DNA of 6,525 bases from Verrucomicrobiota bacterium (GTDB lineage: Bacteria; Verrucomicrobiota; Verrucomicrobiia; Limisphaerales; UBA11358), in NCBI GenBank assembly GCA_026225155.1, contig JAMFSG010000328.1, positions 1-6,525 of the forward strand. Reading direction: 5' to 3'. Every line of letters starts with the position of its first letter. Within the stretch, counting starts at the first letter, position 1. The notes under the pieces are model-generated. The model was not told the origin of the DNA. It saw only the letters and a list, made by a program, of their open reading frames with translations, and did no database searches. The translations under genes were made by a program, and so were the position numbers. Of this stretch, positions 5,089-6,525 are shown piece by piece.

Positions 5089-5095
5089 CGACTTA

Positions 5096-6049
5096 ATGAA
5101 TCGAGTGGACCGTCTTATGGCGATCGTGGTGTATTTGCAAGGCCGTCGGGTCACGCGCGCCGAGGACATGGCGGCGCATTTCGAGATCAGTGTGCGCACG
5201 ATGTATCGCGATCTTGCGGCATTGGGCGAGGCGGGTATTCCCATCATGGCCGAGGCGGGCGTAGGTTACTGCCTGGTCAAAGGCTATCACTTGCCGCCGG
5301 TGATGTTTACGGCGGAAGAAGCTGGCGCGTTGTTCCTGGGTGGAAAGCTGGTGGAACAACTTACGGATGCTTCGCTGCGCAAACAGATGACGTCCGCGCT
5401 CCTGAAAATCCGTTCGGTATTGCCCCGCGAACGACAAGATCATCTAGACCGGCTGGAACGTTCCACCGCCGTGATGGGAAAACATTCGGTGACGGTCGCG
5501 CGGATGGCGAGTGAGGCACTAATCCCCATCCAGCAAGCGCTGGCCGAGCGTCGGGTGCTGGCATTGGATTACTTGGGCGGCGCACGCCGCGAGTTGACGC
5601 GGAGACATGTGGAGCCATTGGGACTGATTTATTACGCGGACAATTGGCATCTGATTGCGCATTGCCGGTTGCGGCGCAACCTGCGAGATTTTCGCAGTGA
5701 CCGGATCCGCAGCCTGCGGTTATTGAACGAGATATTCATCGGACACACGAATTTTTCGTTGCCGGAATATTTGAAGACTTCCCCGCGTGAGGACGGGTTG
5801 GAGACGGTGGTGATCAGTTTCAAGCGCGAGGTGATGGAATACGTGCGCCGGGATTGGAACATCCGCGTGGAACAGGAAAAAGAGGAGACGAATGGCGATG
5901 TGATGGTCACGTTGCGAATCTATGCGTTGGAATCATTTGCCTCGTGGATATTGTCCTTTGGCGACAAGGCGGAAGTCCTTTCACCCGATCATCTAAAATC
6001 TGTGGTGGCGTCCGAGGCGGCAAAAGTGGTGGCAAAGTATTCCATCTGA
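5096..6049 (+). CDS. YafY-family HTH-WYL transcription regulator
   Basis: This is a 317-residue cytosolic DNA-binding regulator with the usual three-part layout. The N-terminal winged helix-turn-helix (HTH_11/DeoR-like, about 3-60) contains VTRAEDMAAHFEISVRTMYR (19-38) as the helix-turn-helix. The WYL domain (about 138-220) includes PLGLIYYADNWHLIAHCR (174-191) and the conserved arginine segment FRSDRIRSL (199-207). The signature WYL tripeptide is WHL here (184-186), a common variant position. A C-terminal WCX extension (about 235-315) follows. WYL domains sense ligands such as nucleic acids or small molecules in the cases studied. The ligand here is unknown. The start MNRVDRLMAIVVYLQ matches the family start exactly. 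The neighbouring VOC gene downstream in the same direction is a frequent partner of this family in my experience, suggesting that it regulates itself and that gene. The gene is clearly GC-richer than the block upstream. Confidence 0.92.
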   Translation: MNRVDRLMAIVVYLQGRRVTRAEDMAAHFEISVRTMYRDLAALGEAGIPIMAEAGVGYCLVKGYHLPPVMFTAEEAGALFLGGKLVEQLTDASLRKQMTSALLKIRSVLPRERQDHLDRLERSTAVMGKHSVTVARMASEALIPIQQALAERRVLALDYLGGARRELTRRHVEPLGLIYYADNWHLIAHCRLRRNLRDFRSDRIRSLRLLNEIFIGHTNFSLPEYLKTSPREDGLETVVISFKREVMEYVRRDWNIRVEQEKEETNGDVMVTLRIYALESFASWILSFGDKAEVLSPDHLKSVVASEAAKVVAKYSI

Positions 6050-6071
6050 TTTTTCGCCCCGAAAAGTCTCC

Positions 6072-6087
6072 TGACATGGGGTTGTCA
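6072..6087. promoter_or_regulatory. Inverted repeat TGACA-N6-TGTCA, candidate operator
   Basis: TGACA (6072-6076) and TGTCA (6083-6087) form a perfect 5-bp inverted repeat around a six-base spacer, in the gap between the regulator and the VOC gene. TTGTCA (6082-6087) also resembles a -35 box, although no good -10 follows at 17-18 bases. The site is well placed for control of the VOC gene by the YafY-like protein. That link is inference. Confidence 0.4.
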
Positions 6088-6114
6088 CTGGCGTGCTTCA
6101 TGGTGTTCGTGGTT

Positions 6115-6135
6115 GCCGGGCAAAGGTTGTCCGGC
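6115..6135. other. Strong hairpin in the yafY-VOC gap
   Basis: GCCGGGCAA (6115-6123) and TTGTCCGGC (6127-6135) pair over nine positions with one G-U wobble around a three-base loop. No T-run follows on either strand, so it is not a canonical intrinsic terminator. It may serve as a weak terminator for the regulator, a 5'-UTR structure for the VOC gene (start 27 bases downstream), or a protein-binding palindrome. Confidence 0.45.
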
Positions 6136-6162
6136 ACGAATAAACGAGTAACCAACAATACT

Positions 6163-6525
6163 ATGAACACAAAAAAAATCCACGCCTTGAACTGGTTCGA
6201 GATCCACGCGGCAAATCTTCAACGGGCCAAACGGTTTTACGAAACGATTCTGCAAATTTCATTGGAAGAGGTGAAGCTGGGCGATATCCCGGAGCTATTA
6301 TTTCCTTTCGATCACACGCAAGGTGGTGTCGGCGGCTCCATTTTAGAAAGCAATACGCCTCCACCCGGCGGAGGCGGAACCTTGGTTTATCTGAATGTGG
6401 AAGGCGATTTGGATGAGGTGCTAGGCCGTATCCCCGACGCTGGCGGAACGGTCACGAAATCGCGCACGCCCATCGGGCATTACGGGTTCATCGGGATATT
6501 CAAGGACACAGAAGGCAATAGCATC
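6163..6525 (+). CDS. VOC-family (glyoxalase/bleomycin-resistance-like) protein, 3' end missing
   Basis: An open frame from ATG 6163 runs 121 codons to the end of the window without a stop. The N-terminus IHALNWFEIHAANLQRAKRF is the first beta-alpha unit of a vicinal-oxygen-chelate protein, of the type found in 'WFEIPV..D..RA..FYE' proteins. GGTLVYLNVEGDLDEVLGRI (about 79-98) begins the second module, and GHYGFIGIFKDTEGNSI (about 105-121) is the typical closing strand with the DTEGN motif. Family members of this kind are around 120-130 residues, so only a handful of residues should be missing. The fold supports metal-dependent isomerases, dioxygenases and antibiotic-binding proteins, and many members have unknown substrates, so I assign no reaction. 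There is no Shine-Dalgarno sequence. It is likely controlled by the upstream YafY-like regulator. Confidence 0.88.
   Translation, partial: MNTKKIHALNWFEIHAANLQRAKRFYETILQISLEEVKLGDIPELLFPFDHTQGGVGGSILESNTPPPGGGGTLVYLNVEGDLDEVLGRIPDAGGTVTKSRTPIGHYGFIGIFKDTEGNSI

Noticed and set aside
4516..5095. Group I intron interrupting the tRNA anticodon loop
   Set aside because: Bacterial group I introns do occur in tRNA anticodon loops, but no 3' exon (rest of the anticodon stem, T-arm, acceptor CGCTCCG) is found downstream, and I could not recognise the conserved intron core.
6115..6135. Rho-independent terminator after the yafY-like gene
   Set aside because: The stem is strong, but neither strand has a T-run after it.

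Overview
The window looks like a chromosomal segment of a free-living, moderately GC-rich bacterium. My best guess is the Verrucomicrobia/PVC group (Pedosphaera/Limisphaerales-like). The reasons are a long plant/cyanobacterial-type IspH, start codons with almost no Shine-Dalgarno sequences, and two short low-complexity repeats at gene edges of a kind I associate with such genomes. The assignment is an inference, not a database match.

Layout. 1-1304 (+): a degenerate CTCTGTG repeat, then dapB (lysine/diaminopimelate synthesis) overlapping folK (folate synthesis) by ATGA, with a GTGCGGA heptamer repeat at the junction that forms the first codons of folK. 1291-4366 (-): reading in the transcribed direction, ispH (isoprenoid synthesis), a complete vapB-vapC toxin-antitoxin pair with a recognisable promoter and palindromic operator candidate, and a dGTPase-like HD hydrolase starting five bases after vapC. 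folK and the dGTPase gene converge and overlap by 14 bp.

4367-5095 holds no confident protein gene. It contains the 5' half of a proline tRNA (anticodon UGG) that stops in the anticodon stem. Next comes an AT-rich block (about 30-35% G+C at its core by hand count) with several short direct repeats, then a 41-codon minus-strand frame that I do not recognise, and a 20-bp-period direct repeat. The broken tRNA followed by foreign-looking sequence resembles the scar of an integration or deletion event.

5096-6525 (+): a YafY-type HTH-WYL transcription regulator with a good promoter so close to its ATG that the message may be leaderless. It is followed by a VOC (glyoxalase/bleomycin-resistance fold) gene running off the window. 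A TGACA-N6-TGTCA inverted repeat between them is a candidate operator. The first four metabolic genes are housekeeping, vapBC is a maintenance or stress module lodged among them, and the YafY-VOC pair looks like an accessory regulator-effector unit beyond the tRNA scar. I see no complete transposase, integrase, CRISPR array or convincing new multi-gene system. The least explained part is 4483-4930.
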